Notes under the pieces: model-generated
Databases searched by the model: none
What the model saw: the letters and a program-made list of their open reading frames with translations, nothing else
What the model was told of the DNA's origin: nothing
Part shown: in pieces, positions 10,358-22,865 of the stretch
Position numbering within the stretch: the first letter of the stretch is position 1
How the letters are laid out: each line of letters opens with the position of its first letter
Translations under genes and position numbers: made by a program
Origin: Papilionanthe hookeriana x Papilionanthe teres
Lineage: Eukaryota > Streptophyta > Magnoliopsida > Asparagales > Orchidaceae
Reading direction: 5' to 3'
Assembly (NCBI GenBank): GCA_022702705.1
Contig: CM040439.1
Span: forward strand, 26,936,345-27,000,344
Length of the DNA: 64,000 nt

Positions 10358-13093
10358 CGGTCAGCGGGAGAGGTTATATAGAAGAACTGTTCAAATTTAA
10401 TATGTCGACAGAAAGGTCAGATGATATACATAGTACCATTTGTTTTGCTTTCGATTATTTCAAAGTCATTTTGGCGCCACTGCATGCAAAGGGTTTTGAT
10501 TAAATATAGGATAAAATTTTGGGTTTCATGGGGTTGATCGAGTAAATTACACTATTGTTTTAGTGTTTGTAGCTTTAGTCTCTTGCCGATTGCTTTGATT
10601 TGATTATGTGTTAGTTTTGAAGAGATTTGGTCAAACCAGATGAATTAACTTACTGATATCAGTGGTGATATGATGTAAGTCCAAATTAAAGAGCTCAAAT
10701 CAAGCATTTGACATAGGGCTAGAAATTTTGGAACATCAAATGAAAGATCAAGCAATTTCACAACTTAATGATCATAAAAAGATTCTTCAAAAGAGAAATC
10801 AAATAAGCCTGAGATCATTTAATTCTGAAAGTTGAAAGAATAGTTATTGATCGAGTGAGTTGATACAACTACTACATTGGAATGTTTTAAAGTTTCAAAT
10901 AGAAATACTATAATAGCATCCAATAAATTCTAAATAGTTTATGTTTCTTAAGTGAAATTAAGAGGATTGTATGGAAATAAAAATTTGATATATCATTGAG
11001 ATGCAAAGAACTCTACCTAATCTTTAATGTCAAAGCTCATCAATGGCAATCAATTGATTTTTGTAGTTTGGACATTACCCTATCTTCAACATCTATTAAC
11101 ATTGTTTGACTGCTCTCTCCATCTTCATTTCATCTCCAACATTTTCCACCACTTTTGGCAAAACGTCAAGCTTGTAATACAAGAATTCAACATATTTACG
11201 CAGGCTATTTCAGACGTAAATCAGATGCAAAACTGACAATATTTAAGGATTAGCATATGAATTGTGTTTGATTTTTGTTTGTTTTGTTCTGGCGTTAAAT
11301 TAGAGGTCGGTAATATTATTTCCTTCTAATTTATAGTGAATATTCCGACCAAATTATTTGTGTCGTATTTGAGTCGAATTTGATTATATGTAACGTACGT
11401 TGACATTTGCGTCTAGAAATATCATACGATGAACAATAGCATCGGAATACCATCTAATTTGCATCAGAAAATATCATAGAATGAAGGAATATTATTGTCG
11501 TTTTAGTGTCAGATTATGAATCTTATAATGGAGGCAAATCTGGCGTAATCTGTAAAATAAAAAAAAGAGAATATCAATTATATTTTCACAACCTGCACAA
11601 AAACACATTTCACATCACATACCACATTGAACATAGCATGGTGAGGGTCCTATCGCTACCTTCGTGGGAGTAATTATCGAGACTTACCTCCAGGATGATT
11701 TAGGTGCCACTCAAAATAAATCTTGTCCCTGATGAGTGGAGAATCATTCCTCGGGCTAGGCTGTGCTGAGCTATGAGATATGATTTTTGAAGCTTCACAT
11801 TGAGAGTTAGTTGTTCAGAGTCGATCATGCACTTATAACGTCATTGTCGGTTGTCATGGTTAATTTCTACAAATCGAACACCGCATGTCATTGTCAGTTT
11901 TGCTACTTGGGTTTAGTTCCCTAATTGTTGGTCGGCTGATGAAGCACGTGAACATTTAGAATTCCTCGATTCATGATAAATCCTAAGAAAATATAAAAGA
12001 GGTTTGTTATTTTCTGGGAAAGATATATGAAAGGTTGATAATTACAACTTTTCATTGCCAAGCCGGTGTCGGCCGAGCATTGTTGAAGTGGGTTAGTTGG
12101 CTTCTTCTGGGAGAGTCCCTCGTCTTTTGTGAGGCGGTCGTCTGTTTCGAAGAAGTTGTTATCTCCTCTGAGCCAAAGGCTCTCGGAAGATGATAGAAAC
12201 ATAAGTTTTCAGCTTCTGGATTTGTTACTCCATGAACTCCTTGACGTGCTTTTGATTAGGAGTGTCCCTGCTATAGTTCTCTCATCATTGGTGTCACTCT
12301 TTTAATTGTCGGAGATATGCTCCATGCTCACCGAATCTTTTAGGATGTTGAATCAGATATTGTCCTGTGAATCATTCCCAAAGATAGAATTGTAGGCACC
12401 AGGAGTTTGCGAGACAAAGATAGGAGGAGATGCTTGACGACTTGGCCCTCTGGGACAAATTGGGGTATTCCCGGGGCTCTTGTGACTCATTTCATATATT
12501 GCATGTTCGTGATAGATGGGAAAGAAAGACAAAATCCAAAAGCCCTTCATATTCGATACAACATTCCTATTTATAATAAATATAATGACAAAAAATAAAG
12601 TTACATATTTTGCCCCTGCTTTAAGGTGGTCATACAAACCATTCTAGTTATTTTTCATGCCTATAATTTTCACTTAATTGAAAATTGAATCGAGTGACAA
12701 CAGATTTTGTTCGACTTTTGATCGGGCCTAGCCGGCTTCATGCTAAACTGCCGATCGGTTTCAGTGCTGCAGCCACATTATCTCAAGATTTATATTGACC
12801 CATTTAAGATTTACATAATTAACAGTCATATTACAGCCTCCCAGATTTTGAAATTAAAATAAGTTCATATTATATTTTATCAAATATAAGTGTACATCCT
12901 CATTCTTTTAAAGAATAAAAAGGATAACATCACAAATTCATTAAACTTAAATGAAAATCAGTACTTCAATCATACCAAAATCAAAGCAAAACAAGTAATG
13001 ATACATCACAACACATCCAACGCATGCAACTGAGATCTAATTTATTCAAAATAACATAAAACCTCGAACGATATCTTCTCCCATGGAGCACAG

Positions 13094-13860
13094 TTAATTT
13101 CCGACCACATAGGAGGAGGGAGCAGGCGCAGGAGCTTCAACCGGAGAACCGACTTGCAGAAATTTGTAGATCTCAAACCTCACCAAACAGCTGCTTCCAA
13201 ACACACGACAACCAGTCTTATCATAACAGTTTGCCCCTAAAGTTCTCAATGCATAATCCAAGCAATCAAAGCACTCATTTTCTCCAAGATCCCGGGTGCA
13301 CTGTGCCATTCCATACACCTTCACCTCCTCATCCACATACTTCTCCCCATAGCCAAACTTCTGAGCCCCCTCACCGTCTCCTCCAAGACCTCTCCGGCCA
13401 GCAGATCGCTCACCGCTTTCTGAAGCTTCGTGATGTTCACATAAGTATCAATGGAATACCACACACTCCCCACGCTTTTCTCGGGCTTGCCGATGAAGTT
13501 CTCGGTGTCGTAGTGAAGATAACAGTACTCGTCCCATGTGTGGATCTGGGCTGCGTTAGGGCAGGAAGATCGGATCTTTTGTGCGGCGTTGGTGATGCAG
13601 GCGGAGCATGCTTCCAGGCTCTGGTCTCCTTGGCATAGTGTGACGCCGTAGACTGTTTCGCAGCTGTCGGAGGCGAAGGAGGAGACCGCGTAGCCGTGAA
13701 GAGAAGTTTTGGCCACCATGTCGAGAAGGAGGTCGTTGATATTTCTCTGCAACAAGTTGTTTTCAGTGGAGTTCTTTTCGCATTGTTGAATGGGTAGTAA
13801 CGCTTGGCTGAGAGTGGCGATGGGGAAGAAGGAGAGGAAGAGGATGAAAAGGAGCTGCAT
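13094..13860 (-). pseudogene. CRRSP gene 2, frameshifted copy of gene 1
   Basis: The first 165 codons are nearly identical to gene 1: signal peptide and a complete first DUF26 domain with six cysteines. At 13366-13370 a C run has five Cs where gene 1 has six (3232-3237). The frame then shifts and stops at 13321, giving a 179-residue product ending LAMGRSMWMRR. Domain 2 and the APAPAPSS tail persist undamaged in another frame (13094-13336). The product would be a secreted single-domain protein, the architecture of ginkbilobin-2 itself, so it may not be inert. Homopolymer indels are also a common sequencing error, which would make this an intact gene. Confidence 0.85.
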
Positions 13861-13911
13861 TGCAGATACTAGTTGAGCAATACTGGCTTCTTAGCTTGCG
13901 ATCTCTGCATG

Positions 13912-13919
13912 TATAAATA
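13912..13919 (-). promoter_or_regulatory. TATA-like box of gene 2
   Basis: TATAAATA on the plus strand (TATTTATA on the coding strand) lies 52 bases upstream of the ATG, where gene 1 has (TA)42. Confidence 0.5.
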
Positions 13920-14089
13920 CAGAAGAGCCGGCCTGCCATGTCCATTCGGGACAAGTTAAGGAGGCGACAAAGGAGATAGAATTTGTGATGCCATCTGGCT
14001 ATTCCTGAACGTAATTGCTGGCCGGCAACAACAAAACAAAACAAATTTTGATGAATTATGTGGCATCACAAAAAATATTATGTTTGATG

Positions 14090-14268
14090 TGAGCACATCA
14101 AAAGTTCTGATTCAAAATTGTATCAAAACTTCAATCACAATGCATCACGTGTACGGTCCGATCCCCTGAATCCCTGAATAAAAATAGGGGTTGGACCGTA
14201 CAAATAACACATTGTGATTGGAGTGACGATACAGTTTTGCATTATGACTCCTGATGTAATATTGGTTG
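14090..14268. mobile_element. MITE copy a, upstream of gene 2, with a CACGTG box
   Basis: Two arms of about 70 bases are inverted copies (left ...AATCACAATGCATCACGTG..., right ...CACATTGTGATTGGAG...), meeting at an AT-rich centre with ggtccgatcccc and aggggttggacc. Outside it, GGCATCACAAAAAATATTATG (about 14063) and its inverted partner near 14300-14325 suggest an older element into which this one inserted. CACGTG is at 14146-14151, about 286 bases upstream of the gene 2 ATG. Related copies: 15981, 21272 and 23575. Confidence 0.7.
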
Positions 14269-14329
14269 ACATGTTTTATTACTCCTATGAAACTTACAAT
14301 ATGAAATTTGTGATGACATGATGAGACCC

Positions 14330-15950
14330 ACACCGTCGAAATTATAAATTTTGAAATAGTTTGTTGGTAGCATTTTATAGAGGAGAACTGTTCAAACCTT
14401 GCAAGCCGGTTGAAATGTAAAGTCATAGACGTGGGAGCATTTGTCTGCTTTAAATTTGGTTATTGACCAGTTCAATTTTCAATTTTGACTATTGGGGTTT
14501 CGATTATTTTGATGCGCCATTTGTGGGGAGATTGCCCTAAATAAATAAAGGATATAGTTTTAGATTTTATGGGGGTAATATAAACTATATTAGTTTAGAG
14601 TATTTATTCAAATCAAATAAATAAATTTAATGATATTCAATGTGATCTAATCTAAATGGAAGCAAGCTCAAATCAAGCTTTTGAAATATGATTAAAATTT
14701 TTGGAAGATTAAGTAAAGGATCAATAATCTAGTATGTTAATAACAAAATAAGATTTGTAATAAGAGAAATCTAAGAAGAGTGAGGTCGTTCGATTTTGAG
14801 GTCATTTAGGCACTATAGAAAGATGAAAGAACTACTATCGATCGAGTGAATTGATACAAATCGTCTGATGAAGTATTTAAGAATTTTTAATTCTTACGTC
14901 AAAGAGGATAGGATCTGAATTACAAATTGGAGATATCTTTGGGATATGAAGAACTGCACGAAATATCGATGATGAAAATCTCCGCCAACTATCACAGATG
15001 GTTAATTGCTATTGTTTGATTTTTATCGCTGCCATCAGTTTATCTACAACATTTATTTATCACTTTTGAAAAAAATTCAAGCTTGTGTTTCAAACAATGT
15101 CCTTCTCTAATTTGGAAGAAGAACGAATATGTGTAAGTTTACTTATATAGATGATCATTTCTTTGGTCAAATCACAAAATTTTCTTAATCCACATTTTTA
15201 TAGTTTTAGTCAAAATTCACATAATGTTCTTAAAGATCTCAAAATTACTTATTCAAATGCCTTTTAGATTTCTCTTATTAAGACATTCATTTTAACTACA
15301 CACACGAAAGTTTTTTTAATCCATTAATTAAAGTCTCAGAATTCTTAACCATACTTCAAGTGCTTGATTTGAGCTCATTTGAACTCAAATTAGTTGACAT
15401 TTGCTTTATCATTGCGAATCTCATGTCTAGAAGTTCAATTGAACTATAAATGTGATAAAATGAGGCTTACATATTTATAAATTTAATTTTAAAGTTTTAT
15501 AATTATTACTTTGTATGAGATTCATGCTTGATAAGTAGATTTTCTTATTGCATGTTATTTGATGTCAAAGTTCATATTATTTGAAAACCAATTAAATTGT
15601 AAAAAAATAAAAATATAAAATTTTAAAGAAAATTTTTAAGGCATGATTGCTCATAAATATCAATCTAAACCACGGTTTTGGGCTCCAAATTAAATAGATT
15701 CCATAAAAATTAATTTAATCCATCTTATATTTGGTGCAATAATCAAAGTAATTTTTTTTTTCCTATGCTCTTTATATATTCAAAAACTTAATCTTTTCTT
15801 CATGGGTTTAAATTGTTATAATTTTTTAAAATTAAATAAAAACTAAGGTTAATAAAAATAATTCACAAATTTAATTTTGGCAAAAAAAAAAACTAAAATC
15901 CTTCAAGAAAACTAAAGTCTTCTACTCTTAAGTTATAAACATCCCTCATT
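14330..15950. other. AT-rich spacer upstream of gene 2, no gene seen
   Basis: About 1.6 kb that aligns by eye with 21430-23530 upstream of gene 3 (shared phrases such as tttaatgatattcaatgtga). No open frame or domain is supportable. It shows that genes 2 and 3 also come from a common duplicated unit, older than the gene 1/2 event. Confidence 0.6.
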
Positions 15951-16135
15951 GGAAGGGCAAACACCCACACCTCTCAATGGAGTCCTAATATAGTTTTGCA
16001 TCAGGACTCCAACCAGGGTCTGCCACGTGTACAGACAGCCCCCTTTAGTAAAAAAAATAATTTAAAACATAGGGGACTAGCCTTTACACGTGGTAGACCC
16101 TGATTGGAGTCCTGATGCAAAACTACATCAAGACT
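15951..16135. mobile_element. MITE copy b, nested in another MITE and cut by element 2
   Basis: The inner palindrome (15981-16135) has arms of over 50 bases, sharing TAGTTTTGCATCAGGACTCC and CACGTGTA in inverted orientation. Just outside on the left is ATTGGAAGGGCAAA-CACCCAC, the outer terminal repeat seen complete at 23534 and 23752. The right outer repeat is missing because element 2 begins at 16136. Confidence 0.65.
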
Positions 16136-16722
16136 TATCGACCTCATTTTTGGTGAGATCTTTCTTTCCTCTTAGTGCTTTGGATTTAGTCATAGAACCT
16201 TCCTTTTGACTATCCTAAAGCCTTAGAGATGGGATCCACCTCACTTTAGAAATTCAGACCGCGCTCTTGACTTATTTTGAATTTCTACATGTATGTTTGT
16301 TTTAACATCTAGCATTTAGAAGGTTGAAACTAACATGGTGGAACTCAAAAGGAGTTCCCATAAGACCATTAAGCCCAAGGGTTGCCTTGTGTACAATTTT
16401 GTACGTGCGCGCACAAATAACACAATTCAGACACTCGACACGTTTAAATATTGCAATCACGTCACCTACGCCTTTTTATTTTGCATATTTATTTAAAACC
16501 AAAATTTATTTTCAAAATGATCGATCATGAACCCAAAATTTGAAGAAAATTAAAATTCACGCGTTTTCGACCCGATCGTCGACGAGGTTGTTCGAACGAC
16601 CCGAATGAAGGAAAGGACAGCACAAGCTAGTCCGGAACGTCAATTTTACCTAGAAATGACATTCATTTTGCTATATTTTCACGCATGGACAAATAACATG
16701 TAAATCAAATCATATAACTTAA

Positions 16723-16753
<31 letters not shown>

Positions 16754-19705
16754 GGAAATCTCCTTTAAAAGGCTCACGCCACTTCTTACAGCGCCCTCAC
16801 GATGCCCTAGCAAAACCCACTTTATCCTCCTCACAACGGCTATCTCCTCCCATTCGCATTCCCCTAACAGCTCTCTCCACATTCGGATGCCCTAGCCGAA
16901 ACTCACGTAATTGCCCTAATGGCTCCTACCAATCAGCCGACTCTTCTAACCTCTCATAAGAGCCCTAGCCGACCGAAGCCTCTTGCCCTTTTCCGGCCGA
17001 TCCCCTTACCTCCCTTCTGGCCGGCGAGCAACTGGTTAACCGAGGTTTTTACCCACTCTCACGGTAGAGCTGTGACTAGAGCTAGCTGGTAAAACAGTGA
17101 AGGTCGCGAGAGAGCGGACTGGAGAGTTGAGGGTGGGATCGCGGCATTGCTTGACTGCTCGGCTTTCTTGTTTGTTTACCCGGTTTTCTTGCTTGTTTAT
17201 CCTATGTGCTTGCTTATTTACTCAGATTTCTTGCTTGATTATCCGGTTATGTCACTAAATTACTCAGCTTTCTTGCTTGTTTACTCTGCTTTATTGCTTA
17301 TGTGCTCGACATTGTTGATTGTTTGCTCTATCTGTTGCTCGGTTGCTCCTTCGAGTCGTCTCTTTATCATGGCCTAGTAAGGCTACCGAGGTGTTATCTC
17401 TGAGCATATCTCCCCTAATATTTCATATTTCCCTTCAGATTATGTTATGACTTTTAGATCTGATATTATTTATGGCTCTGAGAATCTATGATATAAGTGT
17501 TGGCTGCCTATAAGATTTAGGTTAAACAGAATGTGGTAAACCTGATAAATCCTGAATGAATGAGGGCCGCATGAGCTTAGTTTCAAAGAGGATTTGGTCA
17601 TGAAATTAACTTTATATATATATAAACAATGATGGCATAATCTTTCTTCAAAGGAAATCATGTGACGGTCCTTTAAGATTCACACTTTGTGGACAGCCTA
17701 TGTGTCCCGCTGAAATGCCTTCTTCCATGAGCCACACTGCTTTTGAAGATCTCTTCTCTCGTGCAATGGCCATGGAGCAACTTGAGTGCCGTTAGTTGAG
17801 AGAATGCGATTACTTATAATTTTTATGAAATTAAGAGCCGCAAGCTGCAAGATAATGGAGATGCTAACTCAAATAGTATGTATAAATATAGCAGTGATGC
17901 TTCAACATCCAAAGGAAATTAATAATTCAGAAAGAAAACTTGATGGTTCTTTTGTGGCTGCTTGCTTTGGCTGCTTGAATATATGTTGAGTTGATTTTGA
18001 ATTAATTAATTTTCTTAAAACAAGCCGGCTCACGAGCTAGAGTGTCGAGTCGGGGTTTGTTTGAGCTTGACTTTTCTAAAATGCCATACATATTTTCTTG
18101 CATCATTATGATGTGGTTTCGGATTTGATGTGTTATATGCACGTAATGCATGTCCAAAAAGAGCGTCTTTTGGAATTTCTGCTGTAAGCCATGAAAACTG
18201 AGTGAAAAAAAAGGGAAAATTTACACACATACCGCCCAAAATGTTCATTACTTTATAAGTCGAAATACATCTTTCCATGCCCAAGTAAATTGATAAATGT
18301 AAAGGAAAAACTGAAGTTTAGATGTTAGATTTGTGAATACATTTGGATGGAGCGGTACATTTCATTGATATTATTTTGCTATATCAAAATTTGCCTACAA
18401 ATGATATGAAGGCATTTACATTACACGTTTTAAATGCTCATTGAAAAGCTTCCTTGCATCGAGAATGAGAAGATACATTTACTGATAAGAAATGATGCAT
18501 ATATTGAAGTGAAGTTCTATTTATGGCATTCCTCTGTTGTTGAAAATATGGTATATTCATTATGTTCTTATTATTTCAAAACTTACTTCTCAAATGTTCA
18601 AGAAGTATGATAGTTTTATCTATGAAGGTTTGGAAAGTTATGCTTTAAGCGTTCATCAAAAACTAAAATGATTGTTACTCATATATAAAAAGTTCTGAAT
18701 TCTAATATGTTTCTATACCTGAGGTTTTTTTTTCTTTGATTCAGAAAGGTTTGAATATATAATATTTGGGGAGACGTACATGCATAAATTTTATAATTTT
18801 TAGTTGCACTTGTGCAGAAATTTTCAGAATTTTGTTGTAATTGCATGAGGAAGGCATAAAATGGACAGGTGCTTGTTCTTTGGAGCATGCCTAAGTGTAT
18901 AAATGTGTAGGAATGCTCTTGTACGTGCATAGCATCTTTCATGTGTCTTTTATATATATATATATATAGTAACTATCTATTCTGCCTTCAAGAGGGAAGC
19001 AAGGAATGATGTATTTATATGCATACCACATAATTATTGTCTTCACATGACAAACACCTACACTTAAAATTATATACATGCCACCAAATTCTGATGTAGT
19101 TACATGCTTAATACCAAAATTTTGTTGAACTTCTGAGATATGCATATGTGTGAGTGAAAGTTACCGTGGGGGAGAGACTAGTTTTGTGTAAAGAGTCATG
19201 TGCCTGCCGCTCATATGCGGATATGTTGAAATTGAAAAAAATAATAAGTTTGGGTTTTATTATGTCAAGGAAGTGAGCTATAAAAAGAAAACCTTTTGGT
19301 CCATAACATGGCATGTGGACTTATTATTGAGTGTGGGTGTAATGTTGTCTAAATCGGGGCATATGATATGTGCACGGGAATACAAAAATGGAGTATTTTT
19401 ATGCTCTTTAAAGTAGAATAATATTGGATTAAAAGAAGCTCATCTTCATCCACTATAAATCAATCTATCTATGTTGGATTTTCTTACTCAAGTACTATGC
19501 TTTACTAAATATAGCTTGTGCCCATTCATTGAAAGCCTTTATGTTTGGCTTGGTTTGAAGGATTTATAAGAGCAAAATGATAATGAAAATGGGAATTAAA
19601 CATGAACTTCTTCATCATTGGAGTAGTTCAGATGGCTGTTGGGAACTACTGTAGGCTTCTGCTGATGCATTGATTGTTTTTATTATCCTATAGATTGGAG
19701 TAGTT
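16136..19705 (+). mobile_element. Element 2: truncated relative of elements 1 and 3
   Basis: It starts TATCGACCTCATTTTTGGTGAG, matching the element 3 start at 45840. Similarity continues through the motif near 16560-16690 (gtcgacgaggttgttc, also at 5695 and 46275) and a proline-like CCTAGCC-rich stretch (16900-17000, compare 46500-46620). The conserved 3' end found at 9600 and 57340 is absent, so the right part is missing and the end at about 19705 is only where the gene 3 repeat unit starts. A poly-A run lies at 16729-16753. The rest is AT-rich with no gene. Confidence 0.55.
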
Positions 19706-19709
19706 CAGA

Positions 19710-20241
19710 CCGAGCAAATTTTGTTCGACTTTTGACTGGGCCTAGTCGGCTTCTTCATGTTAAAATGCCGGTCGGTTTCAGTGCGGCAGGCCAGTTTATC
19801 TCAAGATTTATGTTGACACATTTTTTATTTCCATATTTAACAATCATAATACAGCTTGCTATATTTTGAAATTAAAATAAGTTCTTATTTTATCAAATAT
19901 TAGTATATATCCTCTTTCTTTAAAGAATGAAAAGGATAATATCACAAATTTATGAAAATAAAATAAAAAATTAGTGTGTGTGTATTATAATACCTATCTT
20001 TTTTGCAACTTTAATCTCTTCTAATCATCACATTAACTCCAAATGAAAGGCATAACAGGTAATCATACATCACAACACACTTCTAACCCATGCAACAGAG
20101 ATCTAATTTATTCAAAATAAGATCATAGCTTGAACGACATGAATCACAGCACAACCAATCGCATCTTGTTGTGCGCACAAATACATAATTCGATGGATCC
20201 ACACCATCACCATACCCAATATCTTCTCTCATGGAGCACAG
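19710..20241. repeat. 3' flank of gene 3, shared with genes 1 and 2
   Basis: From the phrase caaattttgttcgacttttgac onward this matches 2565-2959 and 12700-13093, with extra sequence near 19990 and 20130-20220. It holds the AATAAA signal (20107-20112 on the minus strand). No gene. Confidence 0.65.
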
Positions 20242-20994
20242 TTAATTTCTGATCACGTAGGAGGGAGCCTGAACCGGAGAACTGACTTGCAGAAATTTGT
20301 AGATCTCAAACCTCACCGAACAACTGCTACCAAAAAGACGACAACCAGTCTTATCATCGCATATATCCGATAAAGTTCTCAATGCAGTATACATGCAATC
20401 AAAGCACTCATTTATTCCAAGATCCCGCGTGCACTGTGACATTCCATAGACCGTCACGTTCTCATCCACATACTTCTCCCCATAGCCAAACTTCTCAGCC
20501 CCGTGCACCGTCTCCTCCAAAACCTCTCCGGCCAGCAGCTCACTCTGTGCTTCTAGAAGCTTCGTGATGTTTACAGAAGCGTCCAAGGAATACCACACAC
20601 CCCCATCGCGTTTCTCGGTCTTGCCGATGAAGTTCTCGGTGTCGTAGCGAAGAAAACAGTACTCTTCCCATATGTGGATTTGTGCTGCGTTAGGGCATGA
20701 AGATCGGATCTTCTGTGCAGCTTTGGTGATGCAGGCGGAGCATGCTTCCAGGCTCTGGTCTCCTTGGCATAGTGTGATGCCGTAGACAGTTTCGCAGCCG
20801 TCGGAGCCTGCGGAGGAGTTCGCATAGCCATGAAGAGAAGTCTTCGCCACCATGTCGAGAAGGAGGTTGTTGATATTGCTCTGCAACAAGTTATTTTCAG
20901 TGAAGTTCTTTTCGCATTGTTGAATGGGCAGTAAGTATGTGCTGAGAGTGGCTAGGGGGAAGAAGGCGAGGAAGAGGATGAAAAGGAGCTGCAT
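20242..20994 (-). CDS. CRRSP gene 3: secreted protein with two DUF26 domains
   Basis: The 250-residue intact single-exon protein is closest to genes 1 and 2. It has signal peptide MQLLFILFLAFFPLATLS, a first domain with CX8CX2CX11CX12C, and a second domain with the same spacing plus the extra cysteine in DKTGCR. At Gnk2 mannose-site positions, domain 1 has E, H and D, while domain 2 keeps R and E. The Ala-Pro tail is reduced to VQAPSYVIRN. Possible N-glycosylation sites are NFT, NSS, NIT and NVT. Changes such as CMYTALRTLSDICDDK show that it is clearly older than the gene 1/2 split. Its promoter region carries a MITE with a CACGTG box. Confidence 0.92.
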   Translation of the reverse strand: MQLLFILFLAFFPLATLSTYLLPIQQCEKNFTENNLLQSNINNLLLDMVAKTSLHGYANSSAGSDGCETVYGITLCQGDQSLEACSACITKAAQKIRSSCPNAAQIHIWEEYCFLRYDTENFIGKTEKRDGGVWYSLDASVNITKLLEAQSELLAGEVLEETVHGAEKFGYGEKYVDENVTVYGMSQCTRDLGINECFDCMYTALRTLSDICDDKTGCRLFGSSCSVRFEIYKFLQVSSPVQAPSYVIRN

Positions 20995-21071
20995 TGCAGA
21001 TACTAATGGAGCAACATTGGTTTGTTCAGATGTCTTTGAATGCTGGCTTCTTAGCTTGCGATTTCTACATG

Positions 21072-21077
21072 TATATA
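21072..21077 (-). promoter_or_regulatory. TATA box of gene 3
   Basis: TATATA lies 78 bases upstream of the ATG in the same flanking context (catg-TATATA-act) as the gene 1 and 2 promoters. The larger distance reflects a small insertion in the leader relative to genes 1 and 2. Confidence 0.5.
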
Positions 21078-21271
21078 ACTAGAAAGCATGAGAGGAGCTG
21101 GCCTTCCATGTCCATTTGGGAGAAGTTAAAAAGCCGACAAAGGAGGTGGTAGTCAAATTGTTCAAATGTTGTGATGCTATCTGGCTCTATGTTGTGTTAG
21201 AAAAAATGTTGTTCGATGTGAGTACGAATAAAATATTACATTAGGTGTCTTGATGTAGAACTGTATTAGGG

Positions 21272-21422
21272 TCAGGAGTCCTGATGTAATAATGTATTAG
21301 GACTCCAATCATAATGCGTCACGTGTACGGTCCGGCCCCACTGAATAAAAAAAGGGGCGGATCGTACACCTAGCACATTGCGATTTGAGTCATGATGTGG
21401 TTTTGCGTTAGGACTGCTGATG
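21272..21422. mobile_element. MITE copy c, upstream of gene 3, with a CACGTG box
   Basis: Inverted arms run from AGTCCTGATGTAAT on the left to its partner ending gactgctga on the right, with ggtccggcccc and ggggcggatc at the centre. CACGTG at 21320-21325 is about 326 bases upstream of the gene 3 ATG, nearly the same place as in gene 2. Shared location suggests insertion before genes 2 and 3 split. Confidence 0.65.
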
Positions 21423-22672
21423 TAATATTGGTTGACATTTTTATTACCCTCATGAATCGTACTGCATGATATTTGTGATGGCATGATGTTGATCTTTTTA
21501 ACTAAAAACTTAGAAATAGTTTGGCAGTGGTATTTTATAGAAGAAAACTGTTCAAAGCATTTGTCTGCTTTTAATTTAGTTATTGACTTTACAATTTTGA
21601 CTATTGGGGTTTGGATTATTTTGATGTGCCATCTGTGGGGAGATTGTGCTAAATAAATAAAGGATGTAGTTTTAGATTTCATGGGGATAATATAAACTAT
21701 ATTAGTTTAGAGTATTTATTCAAATCAAACAAATAAATTTAATGATATTCAATGTGATCTAATCTAAATGGAGGCAAGCTCAAATCAAGCTTTGGAAATA
21801 TGATTATAATTTATGGAACATTAAGTAAAGGATGAATAATATAGTATGTTAATAACAAAATAAGATATGTAATAAGAGAAATTTAAGAAGTGTAAGATCA
21901 TTCAATTTTGAGGTCATTTAGGCACTATAGAAAGCTGAAAGAACTATTATTGATCGAGTGTATTGATACAAATCGTCTGATGACGTATTTAAGAATTTTG
22001 GATTAATTGAGTGAATTAATCATTTCATTAGTCAAATTAAAAGATTTTCTTAATTCACATTTTTTTAGTTTTAGTCAAAATTTACGAGACGCTCCATAGA
22101 TCAAATAGATTGTATAGTAATTTACTCAATAATAATTTTTTTAATTATCCATTAAGCGTCTTAATGATCTCAAAATTACATATACACAGACTTTATAGAT
22201 TTCTCTTATTGAGGCATTCATTTTTACTAAACGCATGAAAGTTATTTTAATTCCTTAATTAATGTCTCAAAATTCATAATCGTACTTTAAGTGCTTGGTT
22301 TGAGCTCATTTGAACTCAAATTGGTTGACATTTGCTTTATATCATTGCATATCTACAATTCAACTATAAATGTGATAAAATGAGTCTTAGATATTTATAA
22401 ATTTAATTCTAAAGTCTTATAATTATTACTTTGTACGGAGATTCATGCTTGATACGTAGATTTTCTTATCACATGTTATTTACCCACTATTTTAAGAAAA
22501 ATTATTGCGTACATTCAGCGTACGTAAAATTGTGTCCGGACTCCAATTATATAACAACACATATTTGTGTCGGCCTCAACAGTAAGAAAAAAATAGCAAA
22601 TTTAATCACGCGGTCCGACCCGACCCAATTTTTTTGACAGAAATAAAGCCGCGGTTGTATTCAAATATTCTG

Positions 22673-22865
22673 CGGTTTTATTGAAATATTTTCCAATTTT
22701 ATTGTGGTAGTATTCCGGTACCACAATAAAACTGGGGAATATTCCAATAAAACCGTGGAATATTCGAATTGTATTTGAATATTCCCATCTTTGTATTTGA
22801 ACATTCCATGACTTTATTGGAATATTCCCCAGTTGTATTATAGTAGTATTCTGGTTTTATTGCAG
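22673..22865. repeat. Alternating inverted repeats (strong hairpin)
   Basis: The stretch 22673-22713 is the near-perfect reverse complement of 22715-22755 (CGGTTTTATTG... against ...CAATAAAACCG, meeting at tattccGGTACCac). A third copy in the first orientation follows at about 22811-22865. The whole block is absent from the paralogous spacer near 15560. Confidence 0.7.

Larger units (their letters stand above)
10363..14043. repeat. Segmental duplication block B (carries gene 2)
   Basis: Colinear partner of 279-4003. It holds about 2.7 kb of non-coding DNA in which I see no gene, then gene 2 and its promoter. It lacks the TA expansion of block A. It starts next to the LINE-A 5' end and continues rightwards into upstream DNA that block A has lost. 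Confidence 0.85.

Noticed and set aside
13231..13638. 135-codon plus-strand frame opposite gene 2
   Set aside because: It is antisense to the DUF26 coding sequence, and the matching frame in gene 1 is broken. It has no independent support.
17147..17377. Repetitive frame LLVYPxxLLxYS in element 2
   Set aside because: It comes from degenerate short repeats (cttgcttgtttactc-like) in non-coding element DNA, with no family match.
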